NCBI GenBank assembly: GCA_026315105.1
Contig: CM048744.1
Span: 310,999,270-311,063,269 of the forward strand
Length of the DNA stretch: 64,000 bases
Direction of reading: 5' to 3'
Origin: Locusta migratoria
Taxonomy: Eukaryota > Arthropoda > Insecta > Orthoptera > Acrididae
Of this stretch, positions 30,361 to 42,080 are shown in pieces (positions within the stretch are counted from its first letter, which is position 1; the number at the start of each line of letters is the position of its first letter). The position numbers were made by a program, and so were the translations under genes. The notes under the pieces were generated by a model. It ran no database searches. It was not told the origin of the DNA and worked only from the letters and a program-made list of their open reading frames with translations.

Positions 30361-30640
30361 AAATATTATAGAGGAAAAAACAAACAAAAAACAGAACTTT
30401 CACAACCTTAGGTGCTTCTTGAGAAAAAGAGTAGGGACAAGAGGGAAAAGGAAAGGATGCGGGTTGTAAGAAAGTAGGTGAGGAGTCATTCCAATCCTGG
30501 GACAGGAAAGACTTACCTTGGGGGGGAAAAGGATAGGTAAACAAACACACACACACCCAGACACATATACACACACCAAGGCAGACATGCAAAATGCAAA
30601 GAGGTTGGACAGAGATGTCTGGAGGCACAGAATCTGTCCA
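30361..30640 (-). mobile_element. PLE 3' unit attached to copy e
   Basis: Minus-oriented 3' UTR beginning ATTATAGAGGAAAAAAC. The hammerhead-like core at 30398-30423 is decayed (CTCAAGA, poorly paired stem, GAAA kept). An older copy than the array members. Confidence 0.75.
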
Positions 30641-31170
30641 GAGATTGGAGGCAAAGATGTTGTAGAATTTTGGGCGAGAATTTATAACTAACGAAGGTTG
30701 AGACCTGGTTGGCAATGGGAAGAGAGAATATGTTGAAGGGCAAATTCTCGTCTCTGGAGTTCTGAAAGGTTGGTGTCAGTGGGAAGTATCCATATAACCT
30801 GAACAGTGTAACACTGTGCCAAGATATGCTGACTGTGCACCAAGAAATGCTTAGCCACAGGGTGATCCTCATTACCAACAAATATTGTCTGTCTGTGTCC
30901 GTTTATGAAAATGGACAGTTTGTTGCTGGTCATTCCCACATAGAACGCTTCAAAGTGCAGGCATATCAGCTGGTATATTAATGCTGTCGCAAGTGGCTCT
31001 GCCCTTAACTGTGTACACCTTCTGGGTTACAGGACTGGAATTAGTGGTTGTGGGATGATGCATAGGGCAGTTACAAAGGTTAGGTGGATGGTGGAAAAAC
31101 ACTCTCGGTGGAGTGGGATGGATGTCATGAAAGATGGATCTCATTTCGGGGCAAGATTTAAGGAATACAT
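30641..31170 (-). pseudogene. Penelope-like element copy e: GIY-YIG and linker fragment
   Basis: Minus strand. A nuclease piece has MGMTSNKLSIFINGHRQTIF (30939 downward) and NEDHPVAKHFLVHSQHILAQ; upstream is a linker MRSIFHDIHPTPPRVFFHHP (31144 downward) with the Cys cluster deleted. The 5' side ends near 31170, where the sequence becomes LINE-related. Confidence 0.8.
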
Positions 31171-31399
31171 ATTCTGTAATTTGGCTCCCAAAATTTATTT
31201 TGTTCTCCGAACAGCAAAACTCATTTACTACTTTGGTGTCTCATTGCCTAAACTAATTACCCCAGTGTCACCTTGTTTAAATTGACTAATTTTTAAGACC
31301 TTAGTTTGACTTCATGCTGCTCATCTTACATCTTTCTTAGAAGACACTATCTATACCATTCAACACATCTTCCAAGTTATCAATAAACCACAAATTTTT

Positions 31400-31800
31400 C
31401 AGTTGTTAAGCTTGAACATTAATTTCCTTTCCCTTTCTAAATTATCCCTTTCTTTCCTTCAAACCGTACTCAGTATCCATATTGAATAAATTGGTAATAC
31501 ACTACATCCTTGTCTCACTCTCTTCTCAACCACTGTCTTCCTTTCATGCCCCTTTACTACTATTACTGTTGTTTGGTTATTCTAAGATGATAAAAGTTAT
31601 ATGTTTTCCTTTCTTTAACATATAAGACAAGTCAAGCAACAGCAGTGAATCATAAATTCCAAAATTTCTCTGCAATATGAGGTCAGTTTCTACCAGTGTT
31701 TCTCCAAAGAAATTTTGGAATATATGATTCACTACTGATCCTTGGCTTGACTTCTATTTAAAGAAAGTCAAACCTATATTATAGACTTAGAGTAACCAGA
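31400..31800 (-). pseudogene. LINE RT fragment (RTE/Jockey-like)
   Basis: Minus-strand remnant with TVVEKRVRQGCSV near 31540-31500, the RGVRQGC-type motif before RT motif B of RTE/Jockey-group LINEs. Heavily mutated, no open frame. The flanking 31620-31800 contains an imperfect inverted stretch around AAATTTCTCTGCAATATGAG. Confidence 0.5.
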
Positions 31801-31984
31801 CAACAGTTATAATAATAAAAGGACAGTGGTTGAGAAGAGACTAAGACAGGTATGTAGCCCATTACCAATTTATTCTATGTGAATTCGAATTATGAAATTC
31901 TTCTTGAAGTCTGGGGTAGTCATGGGAGGCCTCTCCCCATTATCCAATAATATTAGCAGTTCTAAAGGAATGTTTTTTACTTCT

Positions 31985-32603
31985 TCTTCTTCTTACAAAA
32001 ATGTTTCTGCTTTTATGCAGGTCATTGACATAGCCACTTCCACGCTTCTCTGTTCTCCCACAGTCTATAATTTAACACCTCTTCCCACTGCAATCCTCCT
32101 CGGTTCACATAATCTTTCACTTGGTCTGTCCATCTTGTTTGCAGTCTTCCAATTTGTCTTCGTCCAGATTCTGTTCAATCTAGAGCTATTCTTTGAAGTC
32201 TTTCAGCTCCCATTCTCTTGATGTGGCCAAACCACTTTAGTCTATTAAACTCTATAATTTCTTTCAGGGACTTGATACATAGAGTGTTTCGTACTGTTTC
32301 ATTTCTTATCTTATCCCTTCTTGTCTTGCCAATGATTGCTTGTAGAAATCACATTTCTGTTGCTTGTATCCTGTTCAGATCTTTCTTTGCCCAAGTTCAA
32401 CATTCCAATCCATGAGTCAGAACTGGCAGATAATATGAGTTGTACGTAATACTTTTTGATTCTGCAGGTATTTTCCAATTTCTTGTTATGTCAGATAAAC
32501 AATAATAAAAATTTGAATAGTTTTGTATTCTCTCTGAAATTTAATCCTTTATGTCCCCTTTTACGGTTATTTTACTTCATAGATACTTGAAGGCATCTAC
32601 TTC
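31985..32603 (-). pseudogene. Minus-strand LINE, C-terminal part (3' half of split copy)
   Basis: In sense order: EVDAFKYL (about 32600), RIQNYSNFYYCLSDITRNW (about 32510), ITYNSYYLPVLTHGLECWTW (about 32440), KKDLNRIQATEM (about 32390), GKTRRDKIRNETVRNTL (about 32330), IEFNRLKWFGHIKRM (about 32250) and a tail with WTDQVKDYVNRGGLQWEEV to about 31990. These are the post-RT blocks of RTE-like/Jockey-group LINEs. The RT upstream lies at 36030-37300 on the same strand, so this copy is split by the element at 32604-36020. Confidence 0.8.
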
Positions 32604-32606
32604 TTG

Positions 32607-33022
32607 ATAGGGATCAGGGCTACAATATTGAGTGTGACCTGGTTAAAATAGTTTCTGCAACGACCCAGACAAATGTTGGACTGTTGCCTGCTTTCATGCG
32701 GCATGATCAACCCCAATTGAACCGCTCCGTCAGGAGAGTCAATATGGAGATTGATCAACTGCTTAGGGCGGCCACTCTGTCGGACATAGGTTTGGTTCCT
32801 GTGGATGCTATTGATAGGTGGGATTTCACTAGACACGGCCTGCATCTCAATAGGAAATGGAAGGGGAAACTAGCTGGGTTGATAGCAAAATCCTTAAGAG
32901 GGGACACTGCAATTCATGAAGGTACTTCTTTTTTAGGCGAAGATCAGTGTCCAGTGAGAAGCTCAGACAGACAGGTGCTAAAAATGTTGAAAAATCAAAT
33001 ATTTCTCAGAAAAATAAAGTAA
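32607..33022 (+). pseudogene. LINE ORF1 C-terminus with esterase-like motif
   Basis: Reads GLLPAFMRHDQPQLNRSVRR then WDFTRHGLHLNRKWKGKLAG before a stop at 33022. The D-x-x-x-HGLHLN block resembles the terminal Asp/His motif of the SGNH-type esterase domain of CR1-clade ORF1 proteins (family knowledge). The first part of ORF1, including the other catalytic residues, is lost by 5' truncation. Confidence 0.65.
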
Positions 33023-33792
33023 AAAATAATGTTAGCATTTTTCACCAGAATATTGGGGGACTAAAGAATAAAATAGATGAGCTTTTAGTTTGTTTAGATG
33101 GTATAGAAACTGATAATGTAATAGATATACTATGCCTGTCTGAGCATCACATTGTCACCGGTATGGAAAATGTGAATGTCAGTGGATATAAATTAGTCTC
33201 AAATGTAAGTAGAGATAATAAGATAAGAGGAGGAGTTGCCATATATGCCAAAAGCTATCACAGTGTAAAAAATTTAGAAACAAAAAAGTTTTGTGTAGAG
33301 CAGCATATTGAAGCATGTGCCTGCCAGCTTAAACTTAATGATGATTATCTTATAATTGTAACAGTATATAGGTCCCCTTCAGGGAACTTTCAGTTATTTC
33401 TGGAAAACTTGGATGCCTTGTTGTGCTATCTGTCAGATAGGGGGAAGCAAATTATTATTTGTGGTGATTTCAATGTAGATTCACTGAAAGAGTGTAATAG
33501 GAAGAAAGACCTGGAAGTCTTACTTGGCTCATTCAATCTAACATCCGTTATTGATTTTCCTACTCGGATAGTAAAGGACAGCAGTACATTGATAGATAAC
33601 TTTTTTATAGACCAAGATAAGTTTAGCAACATAAATGCTTGTTCCATTGAGAATGGACTTTCGGATCATGGTGCACAACTAGTAACAGTATATGAAATAG
33701 CTCCGTTCAGTAATTCGAAACAGTCCACCAGAATTGTGCGCTTGATTAATGACTTAACAACTAAAAAGTCTACAGCAGTTAGACTGGGATGA
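32947..33792 (+). pseudogene. LINE ORF2 endonuclease domain
   Basis: Apurinic-type endonuclease of a non-LTR element that nicks target DNA for priming. The open frame of 281 codons overlaps the end of ORF1 in another frame. Motifs: IFHQNIGGLKNKIDEL, DILCLSEHHI, GGVAIYAK, VTVYRSPSGNF, IICGDFNVDS and ENGLSDHGAQL with the catalytic Asp-His. A frameshift near 33775 separates it from the RT part. All key residues visible, so only the shift inactivates it. Confidence 0.88.
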
Positions 33793-35888
33793 GGTTTACA
33801 AGGAACCTGATGTGAATTTAAAATATAATTTATTTCACAATACATTTGTAAGGGTATTTGATAACTGTTTCCCCAAGAAATTAGTAAAATTTAATTCTAA
33901 GAAACCATGCAAAAAACCATGGCTTACTAAAGGAATAAAAATATTGTGTAACCGAAAAAGGGAACTATATCTCTCCGCAAGAAAGGGTAATAACCCAGAA
34001 ACAATAAAATATTATAAAAGCTACTGTGCTACATTAAGAAATGTTATTAAAAAATCAAGAAGCATGTGCATCATGTCTGAGATTAGCTCCTCTGATAATA
34101 AAATTAAAACAATTTGGAATATTATTAAAAGGGAGACAGGGCAACCAAGAGCAGAGGAAGAGGGCATTACCATCAAAACAAATGAAAACTTTATTAACAA
34201 AAAGTCAGAAGTTGAAAACATTTTTAATGATTACTTTTTAAATGTTGTAGATAAAATAGGATCTAAATGTTCATTAGAAGGAGCAAGGCAATTAATGGAA
34301 GAGGCCATACCCACACAATTTGATACAATTGAAATTCCACCCACCTCACCTTCAGAAATTAGGAAAATAATAAACTCTCTCAAGAGTAAATGGTCATATG
34401 GAATTGATGGCATTTTCGGCAGGGTATTAAAAACTGGTTCCCAGGAGATAAGTAGGATTCTCAGTCATATTTGTAATAGCTCATTAAAGCAGGGTATCTT
34501 CCCAGATAGACTGAAATATGCTATCGTTAAACCTTTGCATAGAAAAGGGGATACATACGATGTCAACAACTACCAGCCCATCTCACTTCTGACAGCTTTA
34601 TCAAAGATTTTTGAAAAAGTTATGTATTCTCGAGTTGCTTCACATATTAGTATAAATAAAGTTCTAACAAAATGTCAGTTTGGTTTTCAAAAAAGCTTTA
34701 CAACTGAAAATGCTATATATACCTTCACTGATGAAATATTAAATGCTTTGAATAACCGGACATCACTAGTAGGAATTTTTTGTGATCTTTCAAAGGCTTT
34801 TGATTGTGTAAATCATGGGATTCTTCTAGATAAGCTTAAGTATTGTGGTATGAGTGGGACAGTGCACAAATGGTTTAAATCATACTTAACTGAAAGAGTG
34901 CAGAAAGTTGAAATAAGCAGTTCATATGATGTAGATGAGACAATTAATTCTTCTAACTGGGGAGTTATCAAAAATGGGGTCCCACAAGGTTCGGTCTTGG
35001 GTCCTTTGCTGTTCTTAATATATATTAATGACTTGCCCTTCTACATACACGAAGATGCTAAGCTAGTACTTTTTGCTGATGATACAAGTATAGCTATCAC
35101 ACCTGACAAACAGGAATTAACTGATGAAATTGTAAATGATATTTCCAGAAAGTCATTAAGTGGTTCTCTACAAATGGACTCTCATTAAACTTTGATAAAA
35201 CCCAGTATATACAGTAAATGGCATGACACCATTAATAAATTTAGACTTTGAACATAAATATGTAGCTAAGGTAGAATATTTAAAATTTTTAGGTGTTTGC
35301 ATTGACGAGGGACTGAATTGGAAGAAACATATTGAAGATCTCCTGAAACGTCTGAGTTCAGCTACTTATGCTATCAGTGTCATTGCAAAATTTGGTGATA
35401 TAAATCTCAGTAAATCAGCTTACTACGCCTATTTTCATTCACTGCTTTCATATGGGATCATATTCTGGGGCAATTCAACATTAAGTAAAAAAGTATTCAT
35501 TGCACAAAAGCGTTTAATCAGAATAATTGCTGGAGCCCACCCAAGAGCATCCTGCAGATATTTATTTAGGGAACTAGGGATACTCACTGTAGCTTCACAA
35601 TATATATATTCACTCCTGAAATTTGTTATTAACAATCCGACCCAATTCAAAAGTAACAGCAGTGTGCATAGCTACAACACTAGGAGAAAGGATGATATTC
35701 ACTATTCAAGGTTAAATCTAACTTTGGCTCAAAAAGGGTTGAATTATGCTGCCACAAAAGTCTTTGGTCACTTACCAAGTAGCATCAAAAGTCTGACAGA
35801 GAGCCAACTAGTATTTAAAAAGAAATTAAAGGAATTTCTGAATGGCAACTCCTTCTACAATGTAGATGAATTTTTAGATAAAACTTAA
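33793..35888 (+). pseudogene. LINE ORF2 reverse transcriptase and C-terminal domain
   Basis: RT follows the endonuclease in a shifted frame (33812-35188, 458 codons) and continues after a second frameshift near 35165 (35223-35888). Motifs: linker KPWLTKGIKILCNRKRELY; AIVKPLHRKGDTYDVNNYQP; CQFGFQKSFTTENAI; motif A FCDLSKAFDCVNH; motif B GVPQGSVLGPLLFLIYINDL; motif C VLFADDTSIAI; then FLGVCIDEGLNWKKHI and SYGIIFWGNSTLSKKVFIAQ typical of the post-RT region. The catalytic Asp pairs are intact. Confidence 0.9.
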
Positions 35889-36026
35889 ATAAAAAATTAA
35901 AAATAAATAAATAAATAAATAAAATCTTAAAATATAGATTGTCAAGTATAGACAAAATTTACTAAACTGACATGTTCCACATCATTACGAAATGTCGTAT
36001 ACATGATCTAAGGAACAAGTATTAAT

Positions 36027-37300
36027 CTAATCTAATCTAATCTTAATAACTTCTCCTTTGCAAGTTACATCCTTCATTTTTTCATTTTTCCTGCTGATTT
36101 TCATTACTTCACTTTTTGTTAAACTTATCTCCATACCTGCTTCTTCAATTACTTTCTGCCAGGTGTTAAGTTGGTCTTCCAATTTCTGTTCATTTTCCTC
36201 CCAAATCATCACATCATCAGCATATGCTATGATTTTCATATCATCTGCCATAGCTCCTTGGCGAACTTTCCTTATGATGTTGTCTATCGCTATATTAAAA
36301 AGCACTGGTGAGAGAACACTTCCCTGCCGAACCCCTCTGTCTGTTACGAACCATTTAGATTTTTTCCCATCAATCGTAACTCAGTTAAGGCACTTTTTGT
36401 ACATGTTCCTGATTCTCAGTTGTGTTTCTTCTGACAATTCTATTCAGACCTTGCCATATCTCTTCTCTTTTAACAGTGTCATAAGCCTTTTTATATATAT
36501 GAATGCAACTACCAAATTCCCATTTCTTTTCTACAATCTATCTGGTTGTGAATATGGCATCTATGGTTGATCTTTCAGGTCGAAATCCTTGTTGTTCCTC
36601 TCTTAAATGTGCCTCTATTTTGTTCTGGGTAATGATTTTTACTACAGCGACATTTTTTTAGGTTTCAATTTTTCAATGCCCTATCAAATTCTTCTCACAG
36701 AATTTTGTTTCCTATCTCATAATCATCTACTTCCTCTCCCCTTCCTATAATATTATCTTCAAGTTCAGCCACTCTATATATTCCCTCTATTCATTCCTTC
36801 TTTGTTTGACACCAGTGTTACTGCTGAGCTCTTGACATTCATGCAATTTATTCTCTTTTCCCAAAATATCTCTTTCATTTTCCAACATGTAATAACTATC
36901 TATCTCCTAGTAATACATGCTTTGCAAAAATTTAAATCTATCCTCTAGTCACTCCTGCTTAGTCATTTTGCACTTCCTTACAATCTCATATTTTAGACAT
37001 CTGTATTCCCAATTGCCTGTTTTATTTTCTGCATTTGTTACATTTTCTCCAGGCATCATTTAAATTCAGTCTCCCCTGTGATATATAATTCTTTATGGTT
37101 GGACTGATCTTTTTACCAGTTTTATGCTCAATAGTGTTCACTGTTTCATCTCTCGGAGTTACCAATTTTTCCTTCACTGTATGATTTCCCTCCATTTCGG
37201 TCAGTTGTTTCCTGCTAACTTTGAGACCCTCAATAACGTCTGAGTTCTTTCAATTTATCTAATCTCTTTAATATTCTATTCTTAATTTTTGTTATTATTT
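36027..37300 (-). pseudogene. Minus-strand LINE, RT domain (5' half of split copy)
   Basis: The best part is 36305-36027: MLFNIAIDNIIRKVRQGAM and IIAYADDVMIWEENEQKLED with the YADD catalytic box, then KSEVMKISRKNEK. Upstream (higher coordinates) are degraded fingers and endonuclease-RT linker sequence to about 37300. It resumes at 32603 beyond the inserted LINE. Confidence 0.82.
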
Positions 37301-37865
37301 TAGAAATTCTTCACTTTTAATCTGCAGTTCAAAGTCAATAAATTATGCTCATAGTCCACATTTGCCCCCAGAAAAGACAGTTTGAAATCTGGTTCCAGAA
37401 TCTCTGTCTTATTATTATATAATCATTCTGAAAACTTCCAATGTCTTCAGGTCTCATCTATACACAGAACCTTTTATTAACAATGGTTAAATTGTTCTCT
37501 GTGCAAAATTTGTCAACCATTACAATCAAGGTTTCCTCTCCTGTCACTTTCTCGATAATTAAGGTTCTCGCAATGTATTCAACATCTGCAATGATATTGG
37601 ATATAAATGTTTTAGTATTGTGGTGGGAGTTGATTTTATGTCTACGTTGGCTATGACAATTCAGTCACAATACTGCACATAGTAGTGTCACAACTTTCCG
37701 ATTGTCTTATCCATTATCTGACTATCCCCACTATTGTTTCATTACTGTGGAACAATGGGGTTCTCTTGAGATGCCTTTAGCACTAGTAAAACAGCTATCC
37801 TCTCTCACTTTATTTTCCAGTCCAAGCAGAGGTAGAACTCCCGCTAAATAAGGCATTGTACTCAC
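37301..37865. other. No gene recognised
   Basis: AT-rich sequence between the LINE and the candidate exon. 37440-37660 has a plus-strand open stretch without recognisable motif. Confidence 0.5.
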
Positions 37866-38079
37866 CCTGCATTAGTGACAGCTGAGCAGCATGTCTGGCC
37901 ATGGCCTCTCTATGCGAGTCTGCTGCTGTGATGCTCACCAGTCCAGTGCTCAGTGCTTGAGAAGATGACGCGTAGTGAGCTGGTGGTGTCCTGGTTATGG
38001 TGTGGACAATGGCAATGCTGGCAGCAGGTGACCAGCCTGTCTTGATGGCAACTGCATGACTCAGAACTCGGAGTGGGCT
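37866..38079 (-). CDS. Candidate first coding exon of the minus-strand host gene
   Basis: A relatively GC-rich island. On the minus strand the frame is open from 38079 down to a consensus donor GTGAGT (37865 downward), leaving one base that fits the two bases starting exon 18627-18756. An ATG at 37900-37902 lies in a strong context (GAGGCCATGGCC) and would give MARHAAQLSLMQ before the splice. An in-frame TAA at 38080-38082 bounds the frame upstream, so either this ATG starts the protein and the rest is 5' UTR, or an acceptor lies in 38000-38079. With this start the predicted protein is about 152 residues. Another frame is also open across the island. Confidence 0.42.
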
Positions 38080-38082
38080 TTA

Positions 38083-40385
38083 CTGTCCCAGCTTTGAGTG
38101 GCAGATTCCACTTGCATCCTTGGCCAGTAAAGCTGTAGTACTGACAGAACCAGGGGTGCCTGCTGGGTTAGTGTTGCTGTATGTGTTGGTAATTTCATTA
38201 AAATCTGTAATGTGGATTTTGGGAAGTGAATTTAATTCATTCACTTTCTGTTATATCATATACTAATTATATTTCTCAATCAGATAAGAGGAAAAGATAG
38301 CGCCCCTCCCCCTCTCTTTCTTTTGCAGAATCGAACACAATCGCTTCCTACTATTCTTCAGGAAGCAAAAGTGCAGTGTCAATAATTTTTACTTGACATA
38401 TGGACATTGATAACAATGCAATGGATAATGGGAAGTGAAGATGGACAATCATGAGTCAGCTGCAGACAGCCAATGATGTTGCTCTTTCTTATTTGTTTCA
38501 CATTCATAAACAAATGTGCATTGTGGTCTGGTTTCTCCTGTAGCAATAATACCATACGTCCCCTTTGTCAGAAACTAACAGCTGCTCATTTCACTCTTAG
38601 CAATTGAAGCAGTATGTAAGAAGAGTGCTATTTATTTCTGTTACCCTTTACTTTTTGTGTGGTGCATATATTATGAGAGATATAAATAATTGTAAACATT
38701 TTGTAATATCTTAATATGTGTGGTGGTACTTTACGAAGTTCATAATTGTGTATTTAAGATTTATTTTCATTTTTAATTGTGGCACTACCTTACAAAATCT
38801 CACCGGCCACCACTGTCAGAACATACATTAGTCTAAATGACACGGTTTAGATATGCTGTTGTTACACATTTGTTTATCCTCCATTGATCCTGGCACCATG
38901 TCCCATAAACATGCGAAATGCACATGGAAAGTTTCACAGACCCTACTACCTTACAACCATTGCATCCACAGTTTCTACACCTCGACAGATCAGATTGCTT
39001 TGCAACACCTTAAGCCTGTGCTACATACAATGAAACAGCTCTCCTTAAACTCCCATCCATCTGGTATTTTAACATTACTTTCTAGCCTTCTGAATGGAAC
39101 TTCACTGTCCTCCCATTAGCAGGTGCAGGGCTCTTGGGTCTCCTTAGATCTTGTTTCCACTTATTCTATAATTTAAGGTATTATACTTGCTGCCTCCTTA
39201 CATAGGAGTCTATTCCCTGCTCAACCTCTCAAAACTAAGCAACAGATTCCTTGATATGGTATATATTGACAATATAATCACATTCACTACTCAGCCTCCA
39301 CTTATAACTATGATAATTTCTCCATATCTCTAGTGTATAATCTCTCAAATTTTATGTGTCATTCTTAAGATGTATTTTTCCAGTCAAATAAATTATCCCT
39401 CTGTTGCTTCCAAGACTTGGGGCATCCAGCCCACTGGGATCTGAATAGCGGTTGATTCTACCTGCCATATCTTGTTCTGATTTCCACCCATAACCCATAA
39501 CTTTGAGTTTCATCGCAGTAAGCAGACTTGCACAGTTCCTCATTGTCTCTGTCATTGCCACTACCCAACCAGCCACTAGTCACCTGTCACCATTAAAGAA
39601 ATCAGCACTACTTAACGCAATACTTATTGGTACTGTGTAACATCAGTTGGCTCAAAGAATTTGTAAAATTTACTGTTTGTTTTTGAAGATACACTTTTAA
39701 GAAACCTGTTACAATGTGTGGACTATAAATATGTGCTGCAGTATAGCTTTGCTATGCAAACTGAACATAAAAGTTTGAAGGTTTGGAAGTTGTCTAGCTG
39801 TTCTGCTTGTGGCTACAGTAATTAATGTTTGCAAACTACCTTGTACATTCTATGATGAAATGAATAATGTCCTTTAGCCATTGTATTACAAAATCTCTTT
39901 TTGTTTCAAGTTATTCAAATGTTTTCAATGTGGCATTATCAAGTCATTGATATATTACGCTATTTCCTCGATGTTGCTATAAGCAATCACCTCGAGACAG
40001 CCCATTGTATGTCTGAAGCAACTGAATATTGTCTTTGCCAGGTTTTTGACTAAGATTATTCACTTACTGGAATGAGGAATATCCTTTACATCGGTAAATA
40101 GAACAGTACTGTATATCTGTTGTTTCCTTTCAATTCCCTGTCACAGTCAAAATACTCTCTTTAATTCATAGAAGTTATTTTCAATAAGCCATTTATTTAA
40201 TGTTTTTCTATATGTATTTTCTGGCATTTCTTGTACCTTATTAAATAATCTATAGCCCTCTAGCTCTTAGTTATTGAGTTGTCTGGTGTATGATATTAGT
40301 ATAGACTTATTTTTGCTTTTATTATGATTGTGAATATTATTTCTAGGTTTTACTTCCTGTAAATTCTTCTTTGTGCAGATTAACA
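38083..40385. other. No gene recognised
   Basis: GC-richer to about 38210 on the 5' side of the candidate exon, then AT-rich. A plus-strand open stretch at 38853-39119 has no domain. No TE termini recognised. This would contain the promoter if 37866-38079 is a first exon, but I see no convincing core promoter. Confidence 0.45.
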
Positions 40386-41179
40386 CTTGATATACAGGTT
40401 GAGTCATGTAAGATGGGACACTCGTTTTATTTTGTGAATGGTTACACATATTGAAACGAAATTTTTGGATCATGCAAGAGTGTCAAGGGGGACATTTAAG
40501 TGAATATTAATTTTAAATGCACCCAAGACCAGTGATGTAATGATGTTCCCCTTTTCTGGATACAAATCAATGTATTAAAAATATGCTAATAATATCAGCT
40601 CTGTCAGTCTGACAAACTCAAAAACAAAGATCACTAGGCCAATGAGTGGTAAAATCAACAAGATCAAGTAATCCCTTTCAGTTAAAGATTGGTTTTGCTA
40701 CAGGAATGATTATAATTAATGTCTGTCATTAATATGATAATACAGACAGTCAAGATTGCGTGAAATATTTATTTTTTATCTGCGATGACCAGTTTTGATC
40801 GTATAAGATCATCTTCAGATCATAATCTTTGAAGACAAATGAAAATGTGATATACCTTATAAAGCAATAATAAAATTAACTATAATAATAAAGTTATTGC
40901 TTGTATACCCTCAGAGTCCTGAAAATGGTATGGAGCAATATTGCTGACTACAACACGGTTGCTTGCAGTTTTACAGTGGAAGCACTGGTATTAACTGAGA
41001 TATTGAAGCAAGTATGTTTTTTTAATGGAATTGCTTCTGCATTTGATATCTCTTGAGAAGACAATTACAGTGATATAACTTTTGTTAATGTTGATGTTGA
41101 AACCTGTCATTAAAAAATTCAAGAAATGTCCAGTAGAGCTCTTGTAAAGTGTAGTGACAGAACATGAGGCACATTTGAT

Positions 41180-42080
41180 TGTCAACTTGTGTGCAATGCA
41201 GGCTGGTCATTTCCACTTCAACATACATTGCATGCAGACATGTACACGAATGAAGAGAAGTTGGATATACTACTTTTATGTGGTGAATGTTAAAGAAATG
41301 CCATGCAAACAATACAGCGGTGAAGAACCCTATATATCTACGTCGCCAATGTCCGATGCACCAGGCAATTGCACAACTCATGAAGATACTACTGCAAACA
41401 GGCTGCTTGAACATCAAATTGAGAAGAAGAAAGAAGATTGCAACCAACAGAGAACCTGGAGAAGCTGTCCTGACTATGATGCTAATGAATCTGTACATTG
41501 GTATCAGGCATATTGATAAGGAAAGTGGAATCAGACAGATGAGTGCCATTTGCATTTTGAATTGCCACAAATTCCACTTGTATCATTGGCCACTTCAGCA
41601 GGCTCTAGGTGACCATGATTATGAATGTCATACAGAAGTTTGTCAATTTGCCCTTCAGCAGCTGAGAGAGAACATCATATTTTTCCATCATGTGCTCTTT
41701 ACTGATGAAGCAACATTTACTAATCACAGTAATGTTAATTTGTATTAGATGTACTACTGGGCAGCCAAAAATCCAAATCAGCTTTGCCAAATGCAACACC
41801 AATGGCCATGGAGTGTAAACATACGTTGCGGCATCATAAACAATTGTATTACTTCATCCCAGATGTGCTGAATTGACATTTGTATGCCCACTTCCATAAC
41901 AAAATCTTTGAAAACAAAGCATTCTAGTAGTTATGATGAAACATCAGCAAAGTTAAATGGGGCATGTTCTTGTGAATTTAGTACAATTTTAACTTATTTG
42001 TGTAACCAGTCTGTTATAACTGTGATATTTCCTGATTGGAAATATATGGATATTCAAGAAGGGAATAGAGAGATACTATC
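41180..42080 (+). pseudogene. Mariner-like transposase with N-terminal HTH, decayed
   Basis: Plus strand with frame shifts. N-terminal helix-turn-helix part includes EKLDILLLCGEC in one frame (about 41254). Then HIDKESGIRQMSAICIL (about 41509), HKFHLYHWPLQQALGDHDYE (about 41570) and VLFTDEATFTNHSNVNL (about 41692) with the first catalytic Asp, followed after a stop by YWAAKNPNQLCQMQHQWPWS (about 41755). This block order is characteristic of a mariner-like family common in insects. The rest fades after about 41850. A TIR-like start may lie near 40393 (ACAGGTTGAGTCATG), unconfirmed. Confidence 0.75.

Larger units (their letters stand above)
32604..36020 (+). mobile_element. CR1/Jockey-type LINE, 5'-truncated, inserted in another LINE
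   Basis: A 3.4-kb plus-strand non-LTR retrotransposon: end of ORF1, endonuclease, RT and a short 3' UTR ending TAATCTAATCTAATCTAATC at about 36005-36024, a microsatellite-type tail. Frames are nearly intact (two frameshifts), so it is young compared with neighbours. It interrupts a minus-strand LINE; an ACTTCT-like microhomology is shared by the two flanks, but a clear target-site duplication cannot be defined. Confidence 0.85.

Noticed and set aside
38853..39119. 88-codon plus-strand open frame.
   Set aside because: No motif and AT-rich codon content like intron sequence; frame fragments stop soon after in all phases.
40740..40850. GATGACCAGTTTTGATCG and GATCATCTTCAGATC motif typical of a dispersed insect repeat.
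   Set aside because: Recognised only as a common repetitive phrase; no boundaries, partner terminus or coding part could be defined.
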